A stretch of 64,000 nucleotides of DNA from CAYUET01 sp964443875 (GTDB lineage: Bacteria > Auribacterota > JAFGBW01): positions 217,179 to 281,178 of the forward strand of contig CAYUET010000001.1 of the NCBI GenBank assembly GCA_964443875.1, written 5' to 3'. Both the position numbers and the translations under genes were made by a program. Shown here piece after piece: positions 1-8,304 of this stretch (positions are counted from its first letter, which is position 1; each line of letters begins with the position of its first letter). The notes below the pieces were generated by a model. That model worked only from the letters and a program-made list of their open reading frames with translations, was not told where the DNA came from and did no database searches.

Positions 1-483
1 ATCGGTGCAGGTGATGGTTTTCTATCAGAATCTCTCTCAAAAAAACTTTTTCATGCGGAGATAAATGCCACAGACAACAAAAGCTGGGAAAAGCCTGAAA
101 CAAGGATGAATTCAGAAGATCGACGTTTATATGAAGGTTTGAAGATTTCAGGTTTAAAACCGGGAAATCTCGTAAAAAAAATGAATGTTCAGGCTGCAAT
201 AAAACAATATCGCCCGGATATCGTGCTTGTGAGCTGGCCTCCACCGGGACTCATGGTTGAAAAAGCAATCAAATCAGATGTGAACTACGTTCTGGAAATC
301 AGCGTTGACGGTAATTACTGCGGAAATGGACCCTATACAAGACGTTTCACCAATGAAATCCTGGATGGCCCCCTTGAAAGCCATGCACTCTGCAGGCTGG
401 ATAATCACCCTGAAATAAAACGTCACACAAGAGTCATTCTTTATTACGGGAAAAAGCATCCTGATTTCTACGAAGCCCGCTGA
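1..483 (+). CDS. SAM-dependent methyltransferase-like protein, 5' end outside the window
   Basis: The reading frame is open from base 1, so the gene starts upstream of the window. The first visible residues read IGAGDGFLSE, which has the Gly-rich form of a Rossmann-fold methyltransferase motif I. Further on, PDIVLVSWPPPG sits where such enzymes carry the motif IV-like acidic/Pro segment. An internal ATG at 106 exists but would cut off motif I, so it is unlikely to be the true start. The substrate cannot be told. The assignment to methyltransferases rests on two short motifs only. Confidence 0.5.
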   Translation: MGAGDGFLSESLSKKLFHAEINATDNKSWEKPETRMNSEDRRLYEGLKISGLKPGNLVKKMNVQAAIKQYRPDIVLVSWPPPGLMVEKAIKSDVNYVLEISVDGNYCGNGPYTRRFTNEILDGPLESHALCRLDNHPEIKRHTRVILYYGKKHPDFYEAR

Positions 484-543
484 AATCCATAGGATAGGCA
501 CCAGATAAAGTCATTACTAAAAAAACCAATGAAGGCATTGTCT

Positions 544-1263
544 TTATTTTGTATTTTTTTCTTTGAATTTTTCATTCAGCAAATCTTCAAAAGAAAGATC
601 TGTTAATTTCTGAATCCTGGAAAAAAGGTAGTACAATATACCCATCAGAATAATCATGGAAGGCAAAGCAATCACCGGATAGCTTAAGGCAGTCATTTTA
701 CCTAATTCCTCATTAAATGCGACGGTCCCTGGCATGCTCTTAACAAGCAATTTAGCGAGAAAATAATTCAAAAAAGAAGAAATAAAAAAAGAACAGGCAA
801 GAAGAAAAGAGCTTGTAATCAAAAGGCTGTTCATTTGAGGCTTTGCCCCTTTAGTTTCGAGTATTTTATCGATTTTTTTCAAATTTAAAAGCTGGTCATT
901 GTAAATCATCTTATGAACAATAGGATAAGGCGTTTTTAATGAAATAAGAATTGCAAGCCCAATAATAAAAGGAATTGTTGCTTCCTTGATCGCTACCCAT
1001 TCCGGAGGAAATCTTAACAGTCCTATTCCCCCGGTCAGAAGAACACTGATAAATCCTAAAATTGAAATGAAGCTTTTTTTATGATATATAAAAAACTCAT
1101 ATAATCCAAAACAAAAAGGGAAGGATATAGCCAGAAGAAAACCATTTACAGGACCTAAATATTGTTCAGAAGAAAATTTGGATAAAATAATTGCAGGTAA
1201 TATAATATTAAGAAGAAGACTTAAAAAAACATTTTCCTGATTCGCTTCATTTGATTTACTCAT
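544..1263 (-). CDS. VC0807-type integral membrane protein
   Basis: This 239-residue protein has about six hydrophobic segments, starting with one near residues 12-30, and a charged C-terminal tail rich in Lys and Glu. The N-terminal pattern (QENVF, LLLNIILPAIIL, then YLGPVNGFLLAISFPF) and the later FISILGFISVLLTGG match what I recall of the VC0807 family of septation-protein-A-like membrane proteins. Members of this family have no established function. It stands alone, convergent with the partial gene to its left and divergent from the dehydrogenase to its right. The family call is from memory of sequence patterns. Confidence 0.6.
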   Translation of the reverse strand: MSKSNEANQENVFLSLLLNIILPAIILSKFSSEQYLGPVNGFLLAISFPFCFGLYEFFIYHKKSFISILGFISVLLTGGIGLLRFPPEWVAIKEATIPFIIGLAILISLKTPYPIVHKMIYNDQLLNLKKIDKILETKGAKPQMNSLLITSSFLLACSFFISSFLNYFLAKLLVKSMPGTVAFNEELGKMTALSYPVIALPSMIILMGILYYLFSRIQKLTDLSFEDLLNEKFKEKNTK

Positions 1264-1526
1264 TACTTTTATCTACTTAAGGTAATCCTTTTCGTCAACA
1301 CCTAAATAACATTCATCTTCAGAGGCCGTTATTCTTTTCAATTCTTTCAAAATTTAAATAATTATTACTTCAAAAATTTTCTTTTAAAGTGTATCTTTTT
1401 TTTAACAGAGGTGTGATAATCACCTTAGTTTCGGTTTTTAACCGGAAAGATCAGACCTTATAAGCCGTTTAATAAATCACGAAGCACACTTAACCTCTTC
1501 TTCAAACCAAAGCATTTAAGGATATT

Positions 1527-2285
1527 ATGATGGATAAAAAAATTATTATAATCACAGGTGTTTCCCGAGGTCTTGGAAAAGCTGTTGCTTTACAATTTCT
1601 TAGAGAAGGCCATACTGTAGTGGGTTTTTCGAGAAACAGACCTGACTATGACATTTCCCACTGGGTGGGTGGTGATATTACCGACCGTTTTTCGAGGGCA
1701 ACCCTTCTGCATGAATGCATTGAAAAATTCGGCAGGGCGGATATTCTGATTAATAACGTAGGACGCGGGCATTATGAAACTTGGGATAAAACAGCTCTGG
1801 ATGACGTAACTGAATTGTTTAATGTCAATTTTATCTCCATGATAGCCATGACCCAATTATTCATTCCTGAACTGGTCAAAACAAAAGGTATGATTATCAA
1901 TATTTCATCCATAGCCGGAAAAATAGCAGTTCCGTGCATGGGGCTTTATTGCGCCACAAAATACGCAGTCAATGCGTTTTCCGACTCTTTGCGTATGGAA
2001 CTTAAGCCTCAGGGAGTAAAAGTGCTCAATGTCGTGGTAGGCCGTATTAACACAGGCTTTTCCACCCGTGCCCTCGGAGACAGAAAGCCTCCTGTCACCC
2101 CCGGAGCCGGCAATCCGGAAATTTTGGCGGAAAAAGTTTACAAGGCCTGTATCAGGCAAAAAAAAGAAATCATCTACCCGGGCTGGTATGTTATGTTTAT
2201 GGCCTTCATAAAGCTTTTTCCTTCAATTTATGAATATGCCAATATTAAAAAATGGAAACTTGATCAATTAAAAGTGAATGCCTGA
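1527..2285 (+). CDS. Short-chain dehydrogenase/reductase (SDR family)
   Basis: This 252-residue protein is a classical-length NAD(P)-dependent oxidoreductase. The cofactor motif TGVSRGLG lies at about residues 10-17, NNVGRG near residue 77 matches the NNAG motif, ISSIAGK carries the catalytic Ser, and YCATK is the YxxxK catalytic pair. The short loop after the beta-alpha-beta unit contains Arg residues (FSRNRPD), which often goes with NADP(H) use. The C-terminal 35 residues are hydrophobic (WYVMFMAFIKLF) and may lie on the membrane. AAGGA lies 5-8 bases before the two consecutive ATGs. The substrate is not predictable. Confidence 0.85.
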   Translation: MMDKKIIIITGVSRGLGKAVALQFLREGHTVVGFSRNRPDYDISHWVGGDITDRFSRATLLHECIEKFGRADILINNVGRGHYETWDKTALDDVTELFNVNFISMIAMTQLFIPELVKTKGMIINISSIAGKIAVPCMGLYCATKYAVNAFSDSLRMELKPQGVKVLNVVVGRINTGFSTRALGDRKPPVTPGAGNPEILAEKVYKACIRQKKEIIYPGWYVMFMAFIKLFPSIYEYANIKKWKLDQLKVNA

Positions 2286-2344
2286 TTTCATAAAATCCCA
2301 TCTTTATTTTCCGAATCAAAATTGATCAACAACAATGAGAGAAT

Positions 2345-3259
2345 TTATTTTTCCATCAGGGCTTCAACAAACTGTTTTGGAGAAAAGGGAATGAAATCTT
2401 CAACTCCCTCCCCTACGCCGATAAATTTTACAGGAACATGCAGCTCTTTTTCAACAGTAACGACAATACCGCCCTTGGCCGTACCATCCAGTTTTGTAAT
2501 AATCAGCCCGTCAAGACCCACGGCTTCCTTAAATGTTTTAGCCTGAATAAAACTGTTCTGCCCGGAATTTCCGTCTAAAACCTGTAATATTTCAAGAGAG
2601 CCGTTTCCTGTTTTATTCTTGATAACACGAACAACCTTTTTCAATTCTTCCATCAGAGCAGACTGATTATGAATCCTGCCTGCCGTGTCAATCAGCAGAT
2701 AATCAACCCCCCTTGCATTGGCCGCCTCACAGGCATCATGGGCAACTGCTCCGGGGTCAGCCCCCATTTTATGTTTAACAATTTCAATACCAAGCCTGTC
2801 AGCCCAGATGGTTAACTGGTCTACGGCTGCGGCTCTGAAAGTATCCCCTGCCGCGAGCAGTACTTTTTTCCCATCTGCTTTTAAATTGGCGGCCAGTTTG
2901 GCAATGGAGGTGGTCTTACCTGAACCATTGATCCCGATAAACAGAATGATTTTAGGTTTCTGGCCGACAGGAATAGTCCGTGCAACAGTTAAAAACTGAT
3001 TTAAAAGCTCTTTTTTAATAAATTCACGGATTTCATCTGAAGACTTATAACTGACCTGATCTTTGATTTTTTCTATCAGGAAAAGCGAAAAATCCACGCC
3101 TAAATCCGCTTCAATAAATACCCTTTCAAGCAATTCGAGCTCTTCTTCAAAAGATTTTTTTCTGTCAGATGAAAAAAGACTGACAAATCCAGTCTTAAGC
3201 AGAGAAGTGGTTTTATTCAATCCTTTCCTGATAAAACCGAAATAACTTTTATTTTCCAT
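2345..3259 (-). CDS. ftsY: Signal recognition particle receptor FtsY
   Basis: FtsY is the SRP receptor GTPase that docks ribosome-nascent chain complexes at the inner membrane. The 304-residue protein has the NG domain in full: the four-helix N domain (about residues 20-90), the P-loop GINGSGKTTSIAKLAANL, the DTFRAAAVDQL segment, DTAGR, TKLDGTAKGG and the closing GVGE motif. It lacks the long acidic A domain of the E. coli protein, as many bacterial FtsY do; a short amphipathic start may replace it. It is the last gene of the ribBA-ribH-nusB-ftsY run, 3 bases after nusB. Confidence 0.95.
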   Translation of the reverse strand: MENKSYFGFIRKGLNKTTSLLKTGFVSLFSSDRKKSFEEELELLERVFIEADLGVDFSLFLIEKIKDQVSYKSSDEIREFIKKELLNQFLTVARTIPVGQKPKIILFIGINGSGKTTSIAKLAANLKADGKKVLLAAGDTFRAAAVDQLTIWADRLGIEIVKHKMGADPGAVAHDACEAANARGVDYLLIDTAGRIHNQSALMEELKKVVRVIKNKTGNGSLEILQVLDGNSGQNSFIQAKTFKEAVGLDGLIITKLDGTAKGGIVVTVEKELHVPVKFIGVGEGVEDFIPFSPKQFVEALMEK

Positions 3260-3262
3260 AGT

Positions 3263-3682
3263 CTAGGATTTTTTTTTATTCTGTAATTTGACTTTATTGA
3301 AACGGTCGAGAATACCATTGATGAATTTTCCTGATTTATCCGTAGAATATTTTTTTGAAAGATCAATGGCCTCATCAATGGATACAGCCGGAGGAATATC
3401 TTTTTCATACAACATTTCATATAAAGCCATCCGAATAATGATACCGTCAATTAAAGCGATACGGCTTAAAGACCAGTTTTCAGACAATTCTGTAATAATG
3501 GATTCCAGTTCTTTTTTATGTTCAAGACAGCCGTTAACCAGGGTTAAGGCATATTCACGGTAATTTTCAGGAGTTCTGATAAAAATGGAATCATTAAACA
3601 CATCCTCCGTAGGCTGAGGATTGGTATGAAAGCTGTATAAAATCTGAATGGCTACCTCACGGGATTTTCTTCTGTTTTTCAT
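3263..3682 (-). CDS. nusB: Transcription antitermination factor NusB
   Basis: NusB binds boxA RNA with NusE (S10) and supports antitermination on rRNA operons. The 139-residue length is normal. The family start RRKSREVAIQILYSF is clear, as are the WSLSRIALIDGIIIRMALYE core and the end KSGKFINGILDR. It follows ribH by 6 bases and precedes ftsY by 3, so all are probably translated from one mRNA. The ribH-nusB pairing is widespread in bacteria. AGGGG lies upstream of the ATG. Confidence 0.95.
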   Translation of the reverse strand: MKNRRKSREVAIQILYSFHTNPQPTEDVFNDSIFIRTPENYREYALTLVNGCLEHKKELESIITELSENWSLSRIALIDGIIIRMALYEMLYEKDIPPAVSIDEAIDLSKKYSTDKSGKFINGILDRFNKVKLQNKKKS

Positions 3683-3688
3683 AATGTT

Positions 3689-4177
3689 CTAAACCCCTGC
3701 TTCTTTTTTAATCTTGATCATATCCAACACGGCCCGTGCAGCGTCGATACCTTTATTCCCATATTCTCCGCCTGCTCTTTCAAAAGCCTGGGCTTCGGTC
3801 TGGCAGGTCAGAATTCCATAGGAAACAGGAATGGAATATTTAAGATTACAGTCCATAATTCCCCTTGCCGATTCCGTACAGACATAATCAAAGTGGCGGG
3901 TTCCGCCCTGAATTACAGCTCCCAGGGTAGCAATCCCGTCCATTTTTCCGGCTTTGCAGATCCAGGCGCATAAACCGGGTATTTCAAAGGCGCCAGGAAC
4001 CTTATGAATATGGATCCGATTATGGGTCATCCCGCATTGTTTTAATAACTGCAGGGCCCCTTCCAGAAGAAGGTCCGTCACAGAAGAATTAAACTGGGAG
4101 ACAACAATTGCAATATGAACCCTGTCAATGAAGGAGGAATAATCTTTTTCTTCCAGTACTGTTTTTGATTTTGCCAT
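3689..4177 (-). CDS. ribH: 6,7-dimethyl-8-ribityllumazine synthase (RibH)
   Basis: This enzyme joins the 5-amino-6-ribitylaminouracil intermediate to 3,4-dihydroxy-2-butanone 4-phosphate, the penultimate step of riboflavin synthesis. The 162-residue protein shows the usual marks: VSQFNSSVTDLLLEGA near the start, KVPGAFEIPG, GAVIQGGTRHFDYV with the catalytic His, and GILTCQTEAQAFERAG. Its ATG overlaps the ribBA stop by one base (TAATG), which suggests translational coupling. RibBA supplies one of its two substrates. Confidence 0.96.
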   Translation of the reverse strand: MAKSKTVLEEKDYSSFIDRVHIAIVVSQFNSSVTDLLLEGALQLLKQCGMTHNRIHIHKVPGAFEIPGLCAWICKAGKMDGIATLGAVIQGGTRHFDYVCTESARGIMDCNLKYSIPVSYGILTCQTEAQAFERAGGEYGNKGIDAARAVLDMIKIKKEAGV

Positions 4178-5367
4178 TAGATTAAATGTCCCATTTTGTT
4201 TTTTTTAGTCATCATGTATTTATGATTATGTTCACAATGTCCTGTTATTAAAGGGATTCTCTCAACAATTTCCAGAGAATAACCTTCAAGGCCGATCAGT
4301 TTTACGGGATTATTGGTTAAAAGTCTGATTTTTTTAACCCCAAGATCCTTCAAAATCTGTGCACCTGTTCCATATTCACGAAGATCAGGGTCAAAACCCA
4401 GAAGAATATTGGCTTCCACCGTATCCGCCCCCTGGTCCTGAAGCTTGTAAGCCTTAAGCTTATTGTAAAGGCCGATCCCCCGTCCCTCCTGTCTTAGATA
4501 AAGGACTACTCCGGCTCCCGCTTCAACAACTTTTTTCATGGATTCCTCAAGCTGGGAACCGCAATCACAGCGAACCGATCCCAGAACATCTCCCGTAAAA
4601 CATTCCGAATGAACACGGACCATCATGGGATCTTCAGTTATTGTTCCGTAACGCAGTGCAATATGCTGCAATCCATCGATCTGGGATTCATATAATAATA
4701 AATCAAAATCGCCATACCGGGTCGGAAGTTTTACATTAATTAAAAGTTTTACCAGTTTTTCTGTTTTTCTGCGGTATTCAATAAGCTGAACAATGGTGCA
4801 TATTTTCAGATGATGTTTTTGAGCAAAAGGAATCAAGTCTGGAATTCTGGCCATGGATCCATCCTCATTCATAATCTCACAAATAACACCGGCGCCCTTA
4901 AAACCGCAGGCTTTTGCAAGATCTACAGCGGCTTCGGTATGACCGGCACGAACCAGAACGCCCCCTTCTTTGGCAATCAGGGGAAAAACATGCCCCGGCT
5001 GATTGAAATCAGCAGGATGCGAAGAATCATCAATGAGTTTTAAAATTGTTTTGGCCCTGTCAAAGGCGGAAATTCCTGTGGATACCCCTTCCCTGGCATC
5101 AACGGAAACCGTAAACGCCGTTCCAAAAGAATCGCGGTTCTGCTGAACCATGGGCTGAATCTTCAATCTTTCAACTCTGTACCGTTCCATGGGGGTGCAA
5201 ACAAGTCCGCGTCCGTATTTAACCAGAAAATTAATGGCATCCGGGGTTACTTTTTCAGCTGCCAGAACCAGATCGCCTTCATTTTCACGGTTTTCATCAT
5301 CCGTAATAATAACGATTTTTCCAGCTTTAAAATCCTCAATTATTTCTTCAATACTATTAAAGGCCAT
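4177..5367 (-). CDS. ribBA: Bifunctional DHBP synthase / GTP cyclohydrolase II (RibBA)
   Basis: RibBA makes both riboflavin precursors. The N-terminal half (to about residue 200) is the 3,4-dihydroxy-2-butanone 4-phosphate synthase with DDENRENEGDLVLAAE and RAGHTEAAVDLA. The C-terminal half is GTP cyclohydrolase II, with the zinc ligands in CFTGDVLGSVRCDCGSQL and the LRQEGRGIGLYNKL segment. The 396-residue length is usual. It is the first gene of the rib-nusB-ftsY run. I looked for an FMN riboswitch in the 100 bases before it and saw none of its conserved core. Confidence 0.95.
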   Translation of the reverse strand: MAFNSIEEIIEDFKAGKIVIITDDENRENEGDLVLAAEKVTPDAINFLVKYGRGLVCTPMERYRVERLKIQPMVQQNRDSFGTAFTVSVDAREGVSTGISAFDRAKTILKLIDDSSHPADFNQPGHVFPLIAKEGGVLVRAGHTEAAVDLAKACGFKGAGVICEIMNEDGSMARIPDLIPFAQKHHLKICTIVQLIEYRRKTEKLVKLLINVKLPTRYGDFDLLLYESQIDGLQHIALRYGTITEDPMMVRVHSECFTGDVLGSVRCDCGSQLEESMKKVVEAGAGVVLYLRQEGRGIGLYNKLKAYKLQDQGADTVEANILLGFDPDLREYGTGAQILKDLGVKKIRLLTNNPVKLIGLEGYSLEIVERIPLITGHCEHNHKYMMTKKNKMGHLI

Positions 5368-5470
5368 AATTTATATGAATATGAAATGGAAGTTAAAAAC
5401 GTTAAATAATCCTGAGGGGATTATCATACATATCTTTCCCTTGTCAAAGGAAATCATTTAAGGGAAGTCA

Positions 5471-7168
5471 TCAAAGAATTTTCAATTCTCCCTTCCGAAG
5501 CAGCAGGGAAAGCTCTGCCTGGGGCAGAGGCGTAGAAAAAAGATAGCCCTGCATCTCCTGACAGCCCATAGAAGCTAAAAGCTTTAATTGTTCCAGGGTT
5601 TCCACCCCTTCGGCCACAATCTCAAGATCCAGTCCCCTGGCAATTTCAATAATGGCCTTGATGATAGCCGCCACATGACGTTCAACCGTGATATCTTTGA
5701 TAAAGGCCTGATCTATCTTTAAAATATCAAAAGGAAATTTCTTTAAATAACTTAAGGAGGAATAACCTTTTCCAAAATCATCCAAGGCAATTTTAATCCC
5801 CATTTTTTTTAATTTATATAAGATTTCAAGGGTTTCTCCGATATTCTGCACAGCAATGGATTCTGTGATCTCCAGTTCCAGATTTACCGGGTCCATCCCG
5901 GTGGATTTCAATATATTCTCAATGGATTCAAAAAGATTTTTCTGTCTGAACTGTTTTGCCGATAAATTGATGGCTACTTTGGCAAGAGGCTCTCCCTCCT
6001 TCTCCCAAAGCTTGAATTGCAGACAGGCCTGTTCCATTACCTTCTCACCCAAGGGAATAATCAATCCTGATTCTTCAGCCAATGGAATAAAAGAATCCGG
6101 AGTGATAAGGCCGATATCCGGATGCTGCCAGCGTGCCAGGGCTTCAGCCCCTGCAATTTTCCCGGTCAGCACATTCACCCGGGGCTGATAAAAAACAACG
6201 ATTTCACCCTTCTGAATGGCCTTTCGCAAACTATTTTCCAGGGTGAGCTGTTCAAAGGCTTTTGCATTCATGGCCGGGGTATAAAGCTGATAGGTATTGC
6301 GGCTGTAATTTTTAGCGCGATACATGGCCGTCTCGGCATTTTTAACAAGAAAATCCATATCTGTTCCGTCAAGAGGGTACATGCTGATTCCGATGCTGGC
6401 AGTGATGTAGATCTCCTGTTTTCTCACAATAAAAGGCTGCTCCAGGAGCTGCCTGATCTTTTGAACAAACATGAGCACATGCTGAGGTTTGTAGATTTCG
6501 GTCACGATGAAAAAAAACTCATCCCCGCCTATTCGGGCTACCGTATCCGTATCCCGGATAACCGTTTTCAGGCGTTCAGCCACATATTTTAAAAGAAGAT
6601 TCCCGAAATCATGCCCCATGGAATCATTGATGCGCTTGTAATGATCTATATCCAGAATTAAAACAGCAACATTACTTTGATTGTTTTTTGCATGGGCCAG
6701 AGACAGTTTCAGCCGGTCATAAAAAAGGTATCGGTTTGGAAGTCCTGTTAAATCGTCAAAATTTGAATGAAGTAAGTTGTTTCCTTCATTTCCGGATTGA
6801 ATCAGTTGAAGATAAAATTCAATCTTTCGTTTAAGCTGTCCTAGATCCTCAAAGGGATATTTTAAAAAATCATACTTCAGATCAGGGAAGGCCGCGGAAA
6901 GACCGTCAAGGATTGTTTTATCTTCAGAAACGAATAAAATGGGAGGAGTTTTTGTTTTTATTTTTCTTTTCATCAACAAAAGCAGCCTCATGGCATAGGT
7001 TTTATGATAAAGGGAGGCAATAATCATGGAAAAAGAGGTATTTTCAAGCAGAGCAGCGGCTTCACGCACGCTCCCGGCTTCAAGTACAGGGTAAAATTCC
7101 CTCAGATTTCCCAGGGAAGGCGCAAAATTTTTTTTATCATAAAAGACTAAAATGGAAGCATCATTCAT
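5471..7168 (-). CDS. Cyclic-di-GMP signalling protein: receiver-like, GGDEF and EAL domains
   Basis: This 565-residue cytoplasmic protein has a degenerate receiver-like N-terminal domain (residues 1-120; no clear phospho-acceptor Asp), then GGDEF (about 130-295) and EAL (about 305-560). The cyclase site is intact (RIGGDEF), and an RDTD inhibitory I-site stands five residues before it. The phosphodiesterase side is also intact: AEALARW, NLSAKQF, LEITES, DDFGKGYSSLSYL and EGVET. Both activities are therefore possible. No signal peptide or membrane segment is seen. It sits alone between ribBA and a divergent plus-strand cassette. Confidence 0.92.
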   Translation of the reverse strand: MNDASILVFYDKKNFAPSLGNLREFYPVLEAGSVREAAALLENTSFSMIIASLYHKTYAMRLLLLMKRKIKTKTPPILFVSEDKTILDGLSAAFPDLKYDFLKYPFEDLGQLKRKIEFYLQLIQSGNEGNNLLHSNFDDLTGLPNRYLFYDRLKLSLAHAKNNQSNVAVLILDIDHYKRINDSMGHDFGNLLLKYVAERLKTVIRDTDTVARIGGDEFFFIVTEIYKPQHVLMFVQKIRQLLEQPFIVRKQEIYITASIGISMYPLDGTDMDFLVKNAETAMYRAKNYSRNTYQLYTPAMNAKAFEQLTLENSLRKAIQKGEIVVFYQPRVNVLTGKIAGAEALARWQHPDIGLITPDSFIPLAEESGLIIPLGEKVMEQACLQFKLWEKEGEPLAKVAINLSAKQFRQKNLFESIENILKSTGMDPVNLELEITESIAVQNIGETLEILYKLKKMGIKIALDDFGKGYSSLSYLKKFPFDILKIDQAFIKDITVERHVAAIIKAIIEIARGLDLEIVAEGVETLEQLKLLASMGCQEMQGYLFSTPLPQAELSLLLRKGELKIL

Positions 7169-7321
7169 AATATTTATCAGCTAAAAGTATACTAAATTTT
7201 ATTTTTTCACAAGTGGAGAAAGATTCAAAGGCGTAAAAGTTGATTTACTTAATTAAGAAATTGATTATTATAACAAAGCCGTTTTAATAAATTCATTCAT
7301 CCTTTAAAGGAGATAAATCAT

Positions 7322-7720
7322 ATGCTTTGCCCCACATGCCGACAAGCCATGGTTATTCTTGAACTTCAAAACGTTGAAGTGGACCACTGCATCACCTGTG
7401 GCGGGATATGGCTCGACAGCGGAGAACTTGAAATTCTTCTTAATGGCCTGAATAATAAAGAGTCCCTTCTCTCTTCTTTTAAAACCAAATCCATTTCCTC
7501 TGAAGCCTTAAAAAAATGTCCGAACTGCTTTAAAAAAATGCAGCTTGTTTCATACAGACTCAAATCAGACGAAGTGGTCGTGGATAGATGCCTTCAGAAT
7601 TGCGGTATCTGGTTTGACCGTCATGAACTTTTAAAACTGATTGAATTGGGTGGGGTCGATAACGAAAACAAAAACAGCATACATAATCTTCTGTCCAGTA
7701 TTTTTAAAAAAGGAGCTTAA
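7322..7720 (+). CDS. Double TFIIB-type zinc-ribbon protein
   Basis: This 132-residue protein holds two tandem zf-TFIIB modules (PF13453 type): CPTCRQAM with CITCGGIWLDSGELE, then CPNCFKKMQL with CLQNCGIWFDRHEL. Each offers four Cys for a zinc ion. A very good ribosome-binding site (AAAGGAG) precedes the ATG. It is the first gene of a three-gene run with LemA and an M48 protease, with gaps of only a few bases. A role as a small structural or adaptor protein for the protease is inference; the family has no firm function. Confidence 0.82.
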   Translation: MLCPTCRQAMVILELQNVEVDHCITCGGIWLDSGELEILLNGLNNKESLLSSFKTKSISSEALKKCPNCFKKMQLVSYRLKSDEVVVDRCLQNCGIWFDRHELLKLIELGGVDNENKNSIHNLLSSIFKKGA

Positions 7721-7722
7721 AA

Positions 7723-8283
7723 ATGATATCAGCATTTCTTATTCTTTTAGGAGTTTTTGTTATTTTGGTGTTTATCCTGATCGGAATGTATAACGGCCTT
7801 ATTCAAACCAGAAACCAGGTTAAAAATTCATGGTCACAAATTGATGTTCAGCTGAAAAGGAGGCATGATCTCATCCCCAACCTGATTGAAACAGCCAAAG
7901 GCTATGTCAAACATGAAAGAGAAACTCTTGAAAACATTACCAAGGCAAGAACTCAGGCCCAGGGAGCCCTCAATATTCCTGATAAAATCAAAACTGAAAC
8001 AGAGCTTACCGGTGCCCTGACCCGTTTTTTTGCCGTTGCTGAAAACTATCCTGATTTAAAGGCCAATCAGAATTTCCTTTCCCTTCAGGAAGAGCTTTCT
8101 TCCACTGAAAATAAGATAGCCTTTGCAAGACAGGCCTACAATGATTCTGTTTTGTTTTATAATAATAAAATAGAAATGTTCCCCTCCAATATCATAGCCG
8201 GAATGTTTAATTTCAAACAGGAGGTTTTTTTTGAAATTGAAAACAAAGCGGAAAAAGAAGTCCCTAAAGTCAGTTTTCAATAA
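7723..8283 (+). CDS. lemA: LemA family membrane-anchored protein
   Basis: The 186-residue protein starts with one membrane helix (residues 2-22) and continues into the helical LemA body with the family signature IQTRNQVKNSWSQIDVQLKR and RHDLIPNLIETAKGY. The C-terminal segment FPSNIIAGMFNFK is also typical. LemA proteins are commonly encoded next to HtpX-like M48 proteases, as here. Their biochemical role is unsettled; envelope quality control is the usual suggestion. AAAAGGAG at the end of the preceding gene serves as ribosome-binding site, 2 bases separate the two genes. Confidence 0.93.
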   Translation: MISAFLILLGVFVILVFILIGMYNGLIQTRNQVKNSWSQIDVQLKRRHDLIPNLIETAKGYVKHERETLENITKARTQAQGALNIPDKIKTETELTGALTRFFAVAENYPDLKANQNFLSLQEELSSTENKIAFARQAYNDSVLFYNNKIEMFPSNIIAGMFNFKQEVFFEIENKAEKEVPKVSFQ

Positions 8284-8304
8284 TATCTTCAGAGAACAGC
8301 GGTT

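Noticed and set aside
274..501. Minus-strand ORF of 75 codons
   Set aside because: Lies fully opposite the partial methyltransferase-like gene, with no ribosome-binding site or family pattern.
5368..5470. FMN riboswitch ahead of ribBA
   Set aside because: The conserved RFN core is not found in the upstream bases.
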